DNA of 64,000 nucleotides. Origin: Halostella litorea (GTDB lineage Archaea; Halobacteriota; Halobacteria; Halobacteriales; Natronoarchaeaceae). Below are positions 17,690 through 27,562 of this stretch, piece by piece. Location: the NCBI RefSeq assembly GCF_004785955.1, contig NZ_ML214300.1, positions 761,789 to 825,788 of the forward strand, written 5' to 3'. Position numbers and translations under genes: made by a program. Every line of letters begins with the position of its first letter. Within the stretch, counting starts at the first letter, position 1. Below the pieces are notes generated by a model, which was not told the origin of the DNA, did no database searches, and worked only from the letters and a program-made list of their open reading frames with translations.

Positions 17690-18163
17690 ATGAGCGACGA
17701 CGCGGGCGACCTGGTCCGACTTCGGACCGTCGCCGACTACCAGTTCGGTCGCGGGGCGGGGCGGGCGCTGTTCCCGGCCGACGAGGAGCTACGGATCAAG
17801 CGCACGACCTCCGGCCGGCCACAGCAGGTCGTCGCCGACGAGGGGCGGGTCGTCTCCCACGGCATCGACGGCCGGTTCACGCTGGGGATCGCCGGCGGGC
17901 GGCGGCTCGCGGCGGGGCTGGACGCGCCGGCGGCGCGGGTCGTCGTCGGCGACGAGAGCGAGCCGTTCGTCCGCGAGGGCCGCAACGCCTTCGCGAAGTT
18001 CGTCGACGAGGCGGACCCGGCCGTCCGCCCCGGCGACGAGGTGCTCGTGGTCCACGAGTCGGGCGACCTGCTCGCGGTCGGCCGCGCGGAACTGGCCGCC
18101 GACGCGATGGTCGCGTTCGGGAGCGGGATGGCGGTGAAGGTGCGGGAGGGCGCGGGCGAGTGA
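17690..18163 (+). CDS. PUA-domain RNA-binding protein
   Basis: The 157-residue protein starts MSDDAGDLVRLRTVADYQFG. The C-terminal 75 residues form a PUA domain (VVVGDESEPFVREGRNAFAKFV, GDEVLVVHESGDLLAVGRAEL), the RNA-binding fold found in archaeosine and pseudouridine enzymes; no catalytic domain precedes it. The gene is 41 bases upstream of nac and then trmI, an order common in haloarchaea, suggesting a role in tRNA or ribosome biogenesis. An in-frame ORF extends to 17648, but ATG 17690 fits the family N-terminus. Confidence 0.88.
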   Translation: MSDDAGDLVRLRTVADYQFGRGAGRALFPADEELRIKRTTSGRPQQVVADEGRVVSHGIDGRFTLGIAGGRRLAAGLDAPAARVVVGDESEPFVREGRNAFAKFVDEADPAVRPGDEVLVVHESGDLLAVGRAELAADAMVAFGSGMAVKVREGAGE

Positions 18164-18204
18164 CGTTCGTCAGTCTTTTCTCGGAGTAACGCGACCCTCC
18201 GGGT

Positions 18205-18588
18205 ATGTTCGGAGGCGGCGGCGGGGGCCTCAATCCCCGCAAGATGAAGCAGATGATGGAGCAGATGGGCATCGACTTCGAGGAGCTGGAGGCAAACGAA
18301 GTCATCATCCGCACCGACGACGGCGACCTGGTGTTCGACGACGCCGAGGTCACCCGGATGGACGCCCAGGGCCAGCAGACCTACCAGGTCGTCGGCGAGC
18401 CCGAGACCCGCGAGGCCGGCGCGCTCCCGGAAGACGGGAACGAGGCCGACGACGGCGACGACGGCGGCGTCCCCGACGAGGACGTCGAGATCGTCGCCCA
18501 GCGGACCGGCGCCAGCGAGGCGGCGGCCCGCGAGGCCCTGGAGGAGAACAACGGCGACCTCGCCGCGGCCGTCGACAGCCTGGAGTGA
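18205..18588 (+). CDS. nac: Nascent polypeptide-associated complex protein
   Basis: The 127-residue archaeal NAC works as a homodimer at the ribosome exit tunnel. The NAC domain starts [20 protein letters not shown] and includes [20 protein letters not shown]; after an acidic linker (about 70-95) a C-terminal UBA domain follows ([20 protein letters not shown]). The stop TGA overlaps the trmI GTG, so the two are coupled. Length and order of domains are normal for archaea. Confidence 0.96.
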   Translation: MFGGGGGGLNPRKMKQMMEQMGIDFEELEANEVIIRTDDGDLVFDDAEVTRMDAQGQQTYQVVGEPETREAGALPEDGNEADDGDDGGVPDEDVEIVAQRTGASEAAAREALEENNGDLAAAVDSLE

Positions 18589-19307
18589 CGGTCGTCCTCG
18601 TCCACGGCGACCGGGAGTACCTGCGCGACCCCGGCGAGGAGCTCCAGACGGACCTCGGCGTGCTGGAGGTCCCCGAGGACGTCTCACCGGGCGACACCCT
18701 CGAAACGCACCTCGGCGACGAGTTCCACGTCCGCCGCCTGCGCGGCCCCGACCTCTTTCATCACCTCGAACGCACCGGCGCGCCGATGGTGCCCCGCGAC
18801 GTCGGCCGGGTCCTCGGCGAGGTCGGCGTCGAGGCCGGCGACCGCGTGCTCGACGCCGGCACCGGCACCGGCGTGCTCGCGGCGTACATGGGCCGGATCG
18901 GCGCGGACGTGCTCACGTTCGAGCGCGACCCCGAGTTCGCCGAGGTGGCCCGGGGGAACATGGCGACGGCGGACGTGTCCGACGCCGTCGAGGTGCGGGC
19001 CGGCGACGTGACCGAGGGCCTCGACGACCTCGGGCCGTTCGACGTGGTCACGCTCGACACCGAGGACGCCCCGACCGTCGTCGAGCGCGCGCCCGACCTG
19101 CTCGCGCGGGGCGGCTTCGTCGCCGTCTACTCCCCGTTCGTCGAGGACACCCGCGAGGTGGCCCGGACCGCCGAGGACGTCGGCCTCGGCGACGTCCGCA
19201 CGCTGGAGACGATCGAGCGCGAGATGGACTTCGACGACCGCGGCTCCCGCCCGTCGACCGCCGGCGTCGGCCACACCGGCTACCTGACCGTCGCCCGGAA
19301 CGACTAG
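18585..19307 (+). CDS. trmI: tRNA (adenine-57/58-N1) methyltransferase
   Basis: The 240-residue class I methyltransferase has the SAM motif [15 protein letters not shown] near residues 88-102 and the N-terminal beta domain typical of TrmI. In archaea this enzyme methylates N1 of A57 and A58 in the T-loop of tRNA, stabilising it. The start is GTG 18585, overlapping the nac TGA as GTGA. Its stop overlaps the stop of the convergent Nudix gene by the palindromic CTAG (19304-19307). It follows PUA and nac genes in one operon. Confidence 0.92.
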   Translation: MTVVLVHGDREYLRDPGEELQTDLGVLEVPEDVSPGDTLETHLGDEFHVRRLRGPDLFHHLERTGAPMVPRDVGRVLGEVGVEAGDRVLDAGTGTGVLAAYMGRIGADVLTFERDPEFAEVARGNMATADVSDAVEVRAGDVTEGLDDLGPFDVVTLDTEDAPTVVERAPDLLARGGFVAVYSPFVEDTREVARTAEDVGLGDVRTLETIEREMDFDDRGSRPSTAGVGHTGYLTVARND

Positions 19308-19735
19308 AGGTCCGCAAGCAGCGACGGCGGGTAGACGACCTCGTCCCGCTCGGCGAAGGCGGCGGGCTCCTTCCAGACGACGTCGAACGCCTCCCCGAGC
19401 TCCGGCTCCTCGGCCTCGAAGCGGTCGAGTTCGTACGGCCAATCCTCCACGATGTCGGCCTCGTACAGCCGCCAGATCTCGTGACCTTCGGTCCCGTCGA
19501 ACGTGAACGTCCGCTCGTAGGTGTCGACCGACCGGACGCCGGTCAGTTCGACGCCGAGTTCTTCGCGGAACTCCCGGCGCACGGCGTCCCGGCTGTGTTC
19601 GCCGAACTCGATCGCGCCGCCGACCGGCCGGTAGAAGGTGTAGTCCTCGGCGGGGTCGTAGTGCTCCGCAAGCAGGATCCGGCCGTCCCGCCGGACGACG
19701 GCCAGGGCGACCGGACGGACGTCTCGCCAACTCAT
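19304..19735 (-). CDS. Nudix hydrolase
   Basis: The 143-residue protein carries a complete Nudix box from about residue 39: GG-AIEFG-E-HSRDAVR-REFREELG, with the metal-binding Glu residues all present. It should cleave a nucleoside diphosphate linked to another group. VVRRDGRILLAEHYDP is the usual preceding strand. The substrate cannot be told. ATG 19735 (MSWRDVRPVALAV) gives the standard length. Confidence 0.92.
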   Translation of the reverse strand: MSWRDVRPVALAVVRRDGRILLAEHYDPAEDYTFYRPVGGAIEFGEHSRDAVRREFREELGVELTGVRSVDTYERTFTFDGTEGHEIWRLYEADIVEDWPYELDRFEAEEPELGEAFDVVWKEPAAFAERDEVVYPPSLLADL

Positions 19736-19809
19736 GGGCTTCGCGGATAGACCGACGTTCGACAAGTAGCTGTCCGTTCGGGACGGCGGACGTGAGGAGA
19801 GGGAGGTCG

Positions 19810-22800
19810 TCAGTCGTCGGACGAGGCCGCAAAGCCCGGCGAGTCCGCCGCGGCGTCGACCGTCGCCGCCTCGGGCGGGGACTCGCGGACGTCGTCGGCG
19901 CCCTCCTCGGTGATGACGCGGTGGTAGGCGTCCGGCATCACCACGGCGAACCGCTCGACGTACTCGTCCCACGCGTCCAGGATCGCCGCGCCGCGCTCGC
20001 TGCCGGTGTAGGCGACGTGGTTCTCGATCAGGCGGCGGAGCATCCGGCGGTCCTTCTCGGACAGCGAGTCGGAGACGCTCACCATCCCGGTGTTGGCCTT
20101 CTCGGCGAAGTCGCCGTCCTCGTCCAGCACGTAGGCGACGCCGCCGGACATGCCGGCCGCGAAGTTCTTGCCCACGTCGCCGAGCACGGCGACCGCGCCG
20201 CCGGTCATGTACTCGCAGCCGTGGTCGCCGACGCCCTCGACGACGGCTTTCACGCCGGAGTTGCGCACCGCGAAGCGCTCGCCGGCGACGCCGTTGACGT
20301 AGGCCTCGCCGTCGGTCGCGCCGTACAGCGCGACGTTGCCGACGCAGACGTTCTCCGCGGCGTCGTAGGCCGCGTCGTCGGGCGTCGTCACGGAGAGCTT
20401 CCCGCCCGAGAGGCCCTTGCCAACGTAGTCGTTGGCGCTGCCGGTCAGGTGCAGCGAGACGCCGCCCGCGAGGAACGCGCCGAAGCTCTGCCCGGCGGTG
20501 CCCTGCAGGTCGACGTTCACGGTGTCGTCCGGCAGGCCGGTCGTGCCGTGGCGCGAGGACACCTCGTGGGACAGCGTCGCGCCGACCGCGCGGTCGACGT
20601 TCGACACGTCGGCGACGAGTTCGACCGGCTCGCCCGCGTCGAGGGCGGGCTCGGCGGCGTCGATCAGGTCCCAGTCGAGCGCGTCGTCGACCTCGTGGGT
20701 CTGCTCGCGGACCTTCCGGCGCTGGTCGCCGTCGGGCTCGGCGAGCACGCCCGAGAGGTCGACGTTGCGCGCCTTCGGGTGGTCGACGTCGTCGCGCTGG
20801 GCGAGCACGTCGACGCGGCCGACCATCTCGTCGACCGTCTCGAAGCCGAGTTCGGCCATGATCTCGCGCAGTTCCTGGGCGATGAACGTCATGTAGTTGA
20901 TGACGTGTTCCGGCTCGCCGGGGAAGCGGCTGCGCAGTTCCTCGCGCTGGGTGGCGACGCCGACCGGGCAGGTGTTCTTGTGGCACTGGCGGGCCATCAC
21001 GCAGCCGCTGGTGACCAGCGACGCCGTGCCGAACACGTACTCCTCGGCCCCGAGCAGCGCGCCGACGGCCACGTCGCGGCCGGTCTTCATCCCGCCGTCG
21101 ACGGAGACGCGGATGCGGTCGCGCAGGTCGGTGCCGACGAGCATCTGGTTGGCCTCCGCGAGGCCGAGTTCCCACGGCAGGCCGGCGTTCTTGATCGAGG
21201 TGCGCGGGCTCGCGCCGGTGCCGCCGTCGTGGCCGGAGATGTGGACCACGTCGGCGTTGGCCTTGGCGACGCCCGCGGCGATGGTGCCGATGCCCGCCTC
21301 GGAGACCAGCTTGACGTTGATGTCGGCGTCCGGGCTGGCCGCCTTCAGGTCGTGGATCAGCTGTTTCAGGTCCTCGATGGAGTAGATGTCGTGCAGCGGC
21401 GGCGGCGAGATGAGGCCGACGCCGGGCGTCGCGTGCCGGACGTGGGCGATCATCTCGTTGACCTTCATCCCGGGGAGGTGGCCGCCCTCGCCGGGCTTTG
21501 ACCCCTGGGCCATCTTGATCTGCAGTTCGTCGGCGCTGGTCAGGTACGACGAGGTGACGCCGAAGCGGCCGGAGGCGACCTGCTTGACGTTGCACTCCTT
21601 CTCGGTGCCGAACCGCTCGGGCGGCTCGCCGCCCTCGCCCGTGTTGGACTTCGCGCCCATGCGGTTCATCGCGATGGCGTTGTTCTCGTGGGCCTCCGGC
21701 GAGATGGAGCCAAGCGACATCGCGGCCGTCGAGAACCGCTCGACGATGTCCGCGACCGGTTCGACCTCCTCGACGGGGATCGACTCGCGGGAGTCCGTGT
21801 CGAACTCCAGCAGCCCCCGCAGGGTCTGGAGGTTCTGGTTCTGGTCGTTGATCAGGTCGGCGAAGTCGAGGTACGTGTCGTAGTCGCCCTGCCGGACCGC
21901 CTGCTGGAGCGTGCCGACCGTCTCGGGGTTCCACTGGTGGTGGATGCCGTTCGACCGGTGCTCGTACTCGCCCTGGCGCTCGATGTCCGCGCCGTCGAAG
22001 GCGTTGCGGTGGCGCTCCTCCAGGTCGGCCTCGATATCCTCGATGCCGATGCCGCCGGTGCGGGCCTCCGTGCCCTCGAAGTACTCGGCGACGAAGTCGT
22101 CGTCGAGGCCGACCGCCTCGAAGATCTGTGCGCCCTGGTAGCTCTCCACCGTGGAGATGCCCATCTTCGCCATCGTCTTCAGCAGGCCGTCCTCCAGCGC
22201 GCCGACGTACGCCGCGACGGCGTCCTCGACGTCGGCGCCGTCCTCGCCGGCCACGACGTCGTCGATGGTCGCGAACGCGAGGTAGGGGTTGACGGCGTCC
22301 GCGCCGTAGCCCACGAGCGTCGCGAGGTGGTGGACCGCCCGCGGGTCGCCCGACTCGACGACGATGCCGGCGTGGTTGCGCAGGCCGTTGCGGACGAGGT
22401 GGTGGTGGACGCCGGCCATCGCCAGCAGGCTGGGGATCGGGACGCGGTCGGGGCCGGTCGCGCGGTCCGAGAGGACGACCACGTCGTTGCCGGCCTCGAT
22501 CGCCTCGCGGGCCTCGTCGCGGACGCGCTCGACCGCCTCGCGCAGGTCGCCGTCCAGGTCGTACGTGATGTCGACCGTGACGGAGGAGAGGCCGTTCGCC
22601 GAGAGGTTGCGGATCTCGGCGGTCTCGGCGTCGGTGAGCACCGGCGAGTCGACGACGAGCTGGCGCGCGTGGTCGGCGGACTCGTCGAGCAGGTTGCGCT
22701 GGAAGCCGAGCCGCGATTCGAGGCTCGTCACCAGCTCCTCGCGGATGTAGTCAAGCGGCGGGTTCGTCACCTGGGCGAACAGCTGCTTGAAGTAGGTGAA

Positions 22801-24345
22801 CAGCGGGCGGTTGAAGTCCGACAGCACCGACAGCGGCGTGTCGTCGCCCATCGAGCCGACGGGGTCTTTCCCCTGTTTCATCATCGGCTCGATGATGTTC
22901 TCCAGTTCGTCGTGGGTGTAGCCGTACGCCGACTGGTAGGCGCGCAGGTCGTCGACGCTGGTGCGGGGCTCGCGGTCGTTTGCGTCGGCCACCTCGTGGA
23001 GGTGGACCTGCTCGTCGTCGACCCACTCGCCGTAGCGCTCGTCGACGAGGTCGTCGAACACCTCGGCGTCCGGGATGACCCGGCCCTCCGAGGGGTCCGC
23101 GAGGAACAGCTGACCCGGCTGGAGGCGGCCGCGCTCGCGGATCTCCGAGGGGGGCGTTTCGAGCGCGCCGGCCTCGCTGGCCATCACGAGCGTGTTGTCG
23201 GTCGTCACGTCGTAGCGGCAGGGGCGCAGCCCGTTGCGGTCCAGCACCGCGCCGACCCGCTCGCCGTCGGTCGCGGCGACGAGGGCGGGGCCGTCCCACG
23301 GCTCGACCAGCGACGCGTGGAAGTCGTACCAGTCCTTCCGGTCGGGGTCCATCGCGTCGTCGTCGCGCCACGCCTCGGGGATGAGCATCCGGAGCGCGTG
23401 GGGGAGGTCCCGGCCGTCCTCCATCAGCAGTTCCAGGGCGTTGTCGACGGAGGCGGTGTCGGACTGCTCGGGGTCGTTGATGATCGGCTTCAGTTCCTCG
23501 ATGTCATTGCCCAGCGTCTCCGATTCCAGGTCGGTCTCGCGGGCGCGCATCCAGTTGATGTTGCCCTGGATGGTGTTGAACTCGCCGTTGTGGATGATGT
23601 TCCGGTAGGGGTGTGCGAGGTGCCACGCGCCCAGCGTGTTCGTCGAGAACCGCGCGTGGACCATGACGAACGTCGACCGGACGCGCTCGTCGGAGAGGTC
23701 GGGGTAGTAGCCCGCGACCTGGTCGCCCTTGAGCAGGCCCTTGTACACGAGCGTCTCGCGGTCGAGCGAGCAGACGTAGAACCGCTCGTGGCCCGGCGGC
23801 CGCTCGTCCTCGACGCGGTTCTCCAGCGCCCGGCGGCCGACGTACAGCGCGCGGTCGAACGCCTCGACGTCGAGGCCGTCGGGCCGGACGAAACACTGGG
23901 TCACGTCGGGCTCGGAGTCGACCGCCGTCGCGCCGAGGTCGGCGTTGTCCGTCGGCACGTCGCGCCAGTGGAACACGTCGACGTCGTGCTCGGCGAGCGT
24001 CGCCTCGACGAGGTCCTTCAGGCCGGCCGCGGCGTCCGCGTCCTGCGGGAGGAACAGCGACCCGACGGCGTACGTGTCGGGGAGGGAGACGTCGAGTTCG
24101 TCGGCGAAGAAGTCGTGTGGCGTCTGGAGGAGGACGCCGGCGCCGTCGCCGGTCGACTCCTCCGCGCCGGTCGTGCCGCGGTGTTCGAGGTTCTCCAGCA
24201 GTTCGAGGCCGTCGGCGACGACGTCGTGGCTCGTCCCGTCGTCCAGATCCATGACGACGCCGACGCCGCAGTTGGACCGCTCGTCGGTCGGGTCCGCGAG
24301 TCCCTCGGTTCGTTCGGGGGATACCTGCCCGTGGTGGTCGGTCAT
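19810..24345 (-). CDS. gltB: Glutamate synthase, large subunit
   Basis: The 1511-residue protein has the complete four-domain layout: class II glutamine amidotransferase with Cys26 in ERSNCGVGVVMDLDD, a central domain, the FMN-binding synthase barrel with the 3Fe-4S cysteines in CVMARQCHKNTCPVG, and the C-terminal GXGXG beta-helix. It makes two glutamates from glutamine and 2-oxoglutarate. No gltD is adjacent, so the electron donor may be ferredoxin; that is an inference. A TTG at 24369 is in frame, but ATG 24345 is preferred. The 25 residues before Cys26 would be removed if the chain is matured as in bacterial enzymes. Confidence 0.97.
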   Translation of the reverse strand: MTDHHGQVSPERTEGLADPTDERSNCGVGVVMDLDDGTSHDVVADGLELLENLEHRGTTGAEESTGDGAGVLLQTPHDFFADELDVSLPDTYAVGSLFLPQDADAAAGLKDLVEATLAEHDVDVFHWRDVPTDNADLGATAVDSEPDVTQCFVRPDGLDVEAFDRALYVGRRALENRVEDERPPGHERFYVCSLDRETLVYKGLLKGDQVAGYYPDLSDERVRSTFVMVHARFSTNTLGAWHLAHPYRNIIHNGEFNTIQGNINWMRARETDLESETLGNDIEELKPIINDPEQSDTASVDNALELLMEDGRDLPHALRMLIPEAWRDDDAMDPDRKDWYDFHASLVEPWDGPALVAATDGERVGAVLDRNGLRPCRYDVTTDNTLVMASEAGALETPPSEIRERGRLQPGQLFLADPSEGRVIPDAEVFDDLVDERYGEWVDDEQVHLHEVADANDREPRTSVDDLRAYQSAYGYTHDELENIIEPMMKQGKDPVGSMGDDTPLSVLSDFNRPLFTYFKQLFAQVTNPPLDYIREELVTSLESRLGFQRNLLDESADHARQLVVDSPVLTDAETAEIRNLSANGLSSVTVDITYDLDGDLREAVERVRDEAREAIEAGNDVVVLSDRATGPDRVPIPSLLAMAGVHHHLVRNGLRNHAGIVVESGDPRAVHHLATLVGYGADAVNPYLAFATIDDVVAGEDGADVEDAVAAYVGALEDGLLKTMAKMGISTVESYQGAQIFEAVGLDDDFVAEYFEGTEARTGGIGIEDIEADLEERHRNAFDGADIERQGEYEHRSNGIHHQWNPETVGTLQQAVRQGDYDTYLDFADLINDQNQNLQTLRGLLEFDTDSRESIPVEEVEPVADIVERFSTAAMSLGSISPEAHENNAIAMNRMGAKSNTGEGGEPPERFGTEKECNVKQVASGRFGVTSSYLTSADELQIKMAQGSKPGEGGHLPGMKVNEMIAHVRHATPGVGLISPPPLHDIYSIEDLKQLIHDLKAASPDADINVKLVSEAGIGTIAAGVAKANADVVHISGHDGGTGASPRTSIKNAGLPWELGLAEANQMLVGTDLRDRIRVSVDGGMKTGRDVAVGALLGAEEYVFGTASLVTSGCVMARQCHKNTCPVGVATQREELRSRFPGEPEHVINYMTFIAQELREIMAELGFETVDEMVGRVDVLAQRDDVDHPKARNVDLSGVLAEPDGDQRRKVREQTHEVDDALDWDLIDAAEPALDAGEPVELVADVSNVDRAVGATLSHEVSSRHGTTGLPDDTVNVDLQGTAGQSFGAFLAGGVSLHLTGSANDYVGKGLSGGKLSVTTPDDAAYDAAENVCVGNVALYGATDGEAYVNGVAGERFAVRNSGVKAVVEGVGDHGCEYMTGGAVAVLGDVGKNFAAGMSGGVAYVLDEDGDFAEKANTGMVSVSDSLSEKDRRMLRRLIENHVAYTGSERGAAILDAWDEYVERFAVVMPDAYHRVITEEGADDVRESPPEAATVDAAADSPGFAASSDD

Positions 24346-24599
24346 ACCGCTGAGTGTCGGCTGCTCCAATAAGAGGTTGTTCCTAAATCGTTAAGTGGAC
24401 CATAGTCCCATACTAGGATATATAATGCATATATCCGGACGATCGCCGGGCGGCCATGGGGGGATCGTTCGAACTCGTTACTCCGAAATAGATTCCGTAT
24501 CGGAACCGGAGATCTGAATTCGGGCAGAACTGATCATTTATTCTCCGTCGTTCGGGACGGATCTCGAACGGCTCCCTCGACACCTTTCGTGAACGAGTA
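24346..24599 (-). promoter_or_regulatory. gltB upstream region with an A/T-rich inverted repeat
   Basis: This 254-base gap between the ppk stop and the gltB start is strikingly A/T-rich. GGATATAT-AATGC-ATATATCC at 24416-24436 is a perfect inverted repeat with 8-base arms, 71-91 bases upstream of the gltB ATG. CTTATTGG on the minus strand (about 24366-24373) lies about 21-28 bases before that ATG and may be the TATA box. The repeat is a candidate operator for nitrogen control. Confidence 0.5.
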
Positions 24600-26858
24600 T
24601 CAAGGGCCGCCCGGCCGTCCCGACTGGAGGGTCCGGCGCATGAGGTCCGCGTGGATGTCCCGGTCCGGTTCGTCGGGGTCGGGCTCCCGGGGGACGTAGC
24701 TGCCGTCGGGCTGCATCACCCAGGCGTTCCGGTTGTCGGCGAGCGCCAGGTCGAGGAGGCGGTCCAGTTCGTCCTGCAGGCGGGGGTCGTCTATCGGGAC
24801 GACCGTCTCGACGCGGTTGTCGAGGTTGCGCGTCATCCAGTCGGCCGAGCCGACGTAGTGCTCGGGGTCGCCGCCGGCGTGGAAGCGAAACACCCGGGAG
24901 TGTTCGAGGAACCGCCCGACGATGCTGTACACGTCGACCGTCTCGCTGACGCCCGGCACGCCGGGGCGGAGCCGGCAGATGTCCCGGACCACGAGGTCGA
25001 TGTCGACGCCCGCCATCGAGGCCTCGTACAGCTCCCGGACTATCTCGGGGTCCTCCAGCCGGTTCATCTTGGCCGTGATCCGCGCCGGCTCGCCGTTGCG
25101 CGCCCGCTCGGCCTCCGCCCGGATCAGGTCGACGAACCGCTCGCGCATGTTCCCCGGCGCGATGAGCAGCGACCGGTACTCCTCGTGGAGGGAGTGGCCC
25201 GTGAAGTAGTTGAACAGCTTCACGAGGTCCTGGCCCACGTCCCGGTCGGCCGTGAGCAGCCCCAGGTCCTCGTACGTCTTGGCCGTCTCCGAGTGGTAGT
25301 TGCCGGTGCCGACGTGGGAGTAGAGCCGCACGCCGTCGGCCTCCTGGCGGACGACCAGCGAGGTCTTCGTGTGGGTCTTGTAGCCGATGGTGCCGTACGC
25401 GACGTGGATCCCCTCCTCCTCGAGGCGCTTGGCCCAGGCGAGGTTGTTCTCCTCGTCGAACCGCGCCTTCAGTTCGACCATCACCGCGACCTGCTTGCCG
25501 TTCCGGGCGGCCTCGATGAGGCTCTCTATCACCTGCGAGTCGCTCGCGGTCCGGTAGATGGCTGCCTTGATGGCGAGCACGTCGGGGTCGCGGGCGGCCG
25601 CCTCCAGGAACCGCTGAACGGTGGCGTCGAACGAGTGGTAGGGGTGGTGGACCAGCACGTCGTCGCGCCGTATCTCGTCGAAGATGTCCCCGTCCGGCGC
25701 GCCGCGGTCGGGCAGCCGCGGATGGGGCTGGGGCGTCCACTCGTCGGCCTTCAGGTCCGGGCGGTCGAGGTCGGCGATCGCGTCGAAGTCGCGGAACTCG
25801 AGGGGACCGTCGAGGCGGTACACCTCGCGGTCGTCCAGGTCGAGCTGTCGTTTGAGTATCGACAGCGCCGCCTCGGGCATGTCGCGCTCGACCTCCAGGC
25901 GGACGACCGTCGCGAAGCGGCGCTCCTCTATGACCTCCTCGACCATCTCGATCAGGTCCTCGGCGACGTCCTCGTCCCGACCGACCTCCGCGTTGCGGGT
26001 CACCCGGAAGAGCCCGGTGTCGACGACCGTCACGTCGGGAAAGAGGAGATCGAGGTTCGCGCGTACCACCTGCTCCAGCGGGACGTACCGGTCGTCGTCG
26101 ACCTCGACGAAGCGGACCTGGTTGCGGGGGATCTTCACCCGGGAGAACGTGAGGTCGGCGCCCGGGGACTCGCGCGTGAGCACGGCCAGCGAGAGGCTCT
26201 GGTTCGAGATGAAGGGGAAGGGGTGGGCCGGGTCGAACGTCAGCGGGGTCAGCGTCGGCAGGACGGACTCCTCGAAGTGCGCCCGAAGCTCCGCCCGCTC
26301 CTCGGGCGCGAGGTCGGCGTGGTCGCAGATCTCGATGCCTGCGGCGGCGAGCGCCGGCCTGACGGCCTCGCGGTAACACTCCGCCTGCCGCTCGAACATC
26401 GGCCGCGCTGTCTCCAGCACCTCGGCCCACTGCTCCTCGGGCGTCCGCCCGTCGGGCGTGGGCTCCGTGATGCCGGCGGCCACCTGCTGTTTCAGGCCGC
26501 CGACCCGCTTCCGGAAGAACTCGTCCATGTTGCGCGTGAAGATGGCGAGGAACTTCACGCGCTCCAGCAGCGGGTTGTCGCCGTCGAGCGCCTCCGCGAG
26601 CACCCGCCGCTGGAACGCAAGTTCGCTCAGCTCCCGGTTCAGGTAGTACTCGGGGTCCGAGAGGTCGACGGCGGACGGGTCGGCCGGCCGGGCGACGTCA
26701 CCCGGATCGGGAGCCGCCGGGTCGCTCTCGGTCGCCGGGTCATTGGCGTCGGCAGCCGAGTCCGTCGGCCCCTCGTCGCCCGCAACGTCGGCCCCCGTTG
26801 CCTCGCCGCCGGATCCGCCGTCCGCGGGCTCGGCGTCGGCGTGGCGTTCCTCGCTCAT
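24600..26858 (-). CDS. ppk: Polyphosphate kinase 1
   Basis: The 752-residue protein polymerises phosphate from ATP, reversibly. After an N-terminal extension of about 70 residues that is acidic and low-complexity, the PPK1 domains follow in order: N (EYYLNRELSELAFQRRVLAE), head, and the two phospholipase-D-like C domains with YKTHTKTSLVV, the block expected to hold the autophosphorylated His, and SHVGTGNYHSETAKTYEDLG. The start ATG 26858 overlaps the TGA of the upstream phosphatase gene (ATGA). PPK1 is not universal in haloarchaea. The extension is unlike bacterial PPK1 and may be halophilic padding. Confidence 0.95.
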   Translation of the reverse strand: MSEERHADAEPADGGSGGEATGADVAGDEGPTDSAADANDPATESDPAAPDPGDVARPADPSAVDLSDPEYYLNRELSELAFQRRVLAEALDGDNPLLERVKFLAIFTRNMDEFFRKRVGGLKQQVAAGITEPTPDGRTPEEQWAEVLETARPMFERQAECYREAVRPALAAAGIEICDHADLAPEERAELRAHFEESVLPTLTPLTFDPAHPFPFISNQSLSLAVLTRESPGADLTFSRVKIPRNQVRFVEVDDDRYVPLEQVVRANLDLLFPDVTVVDTGLFRVTRNAEVGRDEDVAEDLIEMVEEVIEERRFATVVRLEVERDMPEAALSILKRQLDLDDREVYRLDGPLEFRDFDAIADLDRPDLKADEWTPQPHPRLPDRGAPDGDIFDEIRRDDVLVHHPYHSFDATVQRFLEAAARDPDVLAIKAAIYRTASDSQVIESLIEAARNGKQVAVMVELKARFDEENNLAWAKRLEEEGIHVAYGTIGYKTHTKTSLVVRQEADGVRLYSHVGTGNYHSETAKTYEDLGLLTADRDVGQDLVKLFNYFTGHSLHEEYRSLLIAPGNMRERFVDLIRAEAERARNGEPARITAKMNRLEDPEIVRELYEASMAGVDIDLVVRDICRLRPGVPGVSETVDVYSIVGRFLEHSRVFRFHAGGDPEHYVGSADWMTRNLDNRVETVVPIDDPRLQDELDRLLDLALADNRNAWVMQPDGSYVPREPDPDEPDRDIHADLMRRTLQSGRPGGP

Positions 26859-27562
26859 CGGGGCGTCGCCTCCAGCGAAGCCGGGGAGATCACCTTCTCG
26901 TCGCAGCGCGCCTCGTACGTCCGCCGGGCGGGCACGCTGACGAACTCGTCGCCGTAGAAGTCGTACGCCGTCAGCCGCCCGCCGTAGACGCAGCCGGTGT
27001 CGAGCCCGACCGCCCCGTCGCTCTCGAACGGGGCGTCGAGGACCGTGTGGCCGAAAAACACCCGCGGCGGGCCGGCGTACCGCTCGAACCAGAACGGTCC
27101 GTCGTACCCGTTGCCCGGCGGCACCGAGCGCCGCGTCAGCAGGTCGTCGATCCCGTGGTCCGCAAGCTCCCAGCGGGGGTCGACGCCGCCGTGGACGACC
27201 AGCGCGTCGTCCCAGGACAGCGCGACCGGGAGCCCCTCCAGATACGCCACGTCGTCGGACGTCAGGTCGGGGAGGCGGGCGTCGCCGCGCAGCAGTTTGT
27301 CCTCGTTGTTCCCGCGGACGCTGACGGCGTTGGGCGCGGCACGGACGTACCGCAGGACGCCCGCGCTGTCGGGCCCTTTCCGGACCAGGTCGCCGACGAA
27401 CACGAGCAGGTCGTCGTCGCTCGGGTCGACCGCGTCGACGAGCGCCTCCAGTTCCCGGAGACAGCCGTGTACGTCGCCGACGACGTAGATGTCGTCCCAC
27501 CGGTCGGGGTCGATGCGCCTGTGTCGCTCCGCGGTCTCGCCGTCGAATTGAACTGTCGTCAT
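26855..27562 (-). CDS. Calcineurin-like phosphoesterase (ApaH/PrpE type)
   Basis: The 235-residue metallophosphatase has all core motifs of the bis(5'-nucleosyl)-tetraphosphatase/PP1-like group: GDVHGC (30-35), GDLVRKGPDS, RGNNE, and VHGG, followed by FFGHTV. The metals are bound by Asp, His and Asn in these motifs. It may hydrolyse diadenosine polyphosphates or a phosphoprotein. Its stop overlaps the ppk start by ATGA, so it is translated together with polyphosphate kinase; a role in nucleotide-polyphosphate turnover is suggested but not shown. Confidence 0.88.
   Translation of the reverse strand: MTTVQFDGETAERHRRIDPDRWDDIYVVGDVHGCLRELEALVDAVDPSDDDLLVFVGDLVRKGPDSAGVLRYVRAAPNAVSVRGNNEDKLLRGDARLPDLTSDDVAYLEGLPVALSWDDALVVHGGVDPRWELADHGIDDLLTRRSVPPGNGYDGPFWFERYAGPPRVFFGHTVLDAPFESDGAVGLDTGCVYGGRLTAYDFYGDEFVSVPARRTYEARCDEKVISPASLEATPR

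Noticed and set aside
21688-24372. An 894-codon plus-strand frame opposite gltB
   Set aside because: Shadow of gltB; Val/Asp/Arg repeats, no domain.
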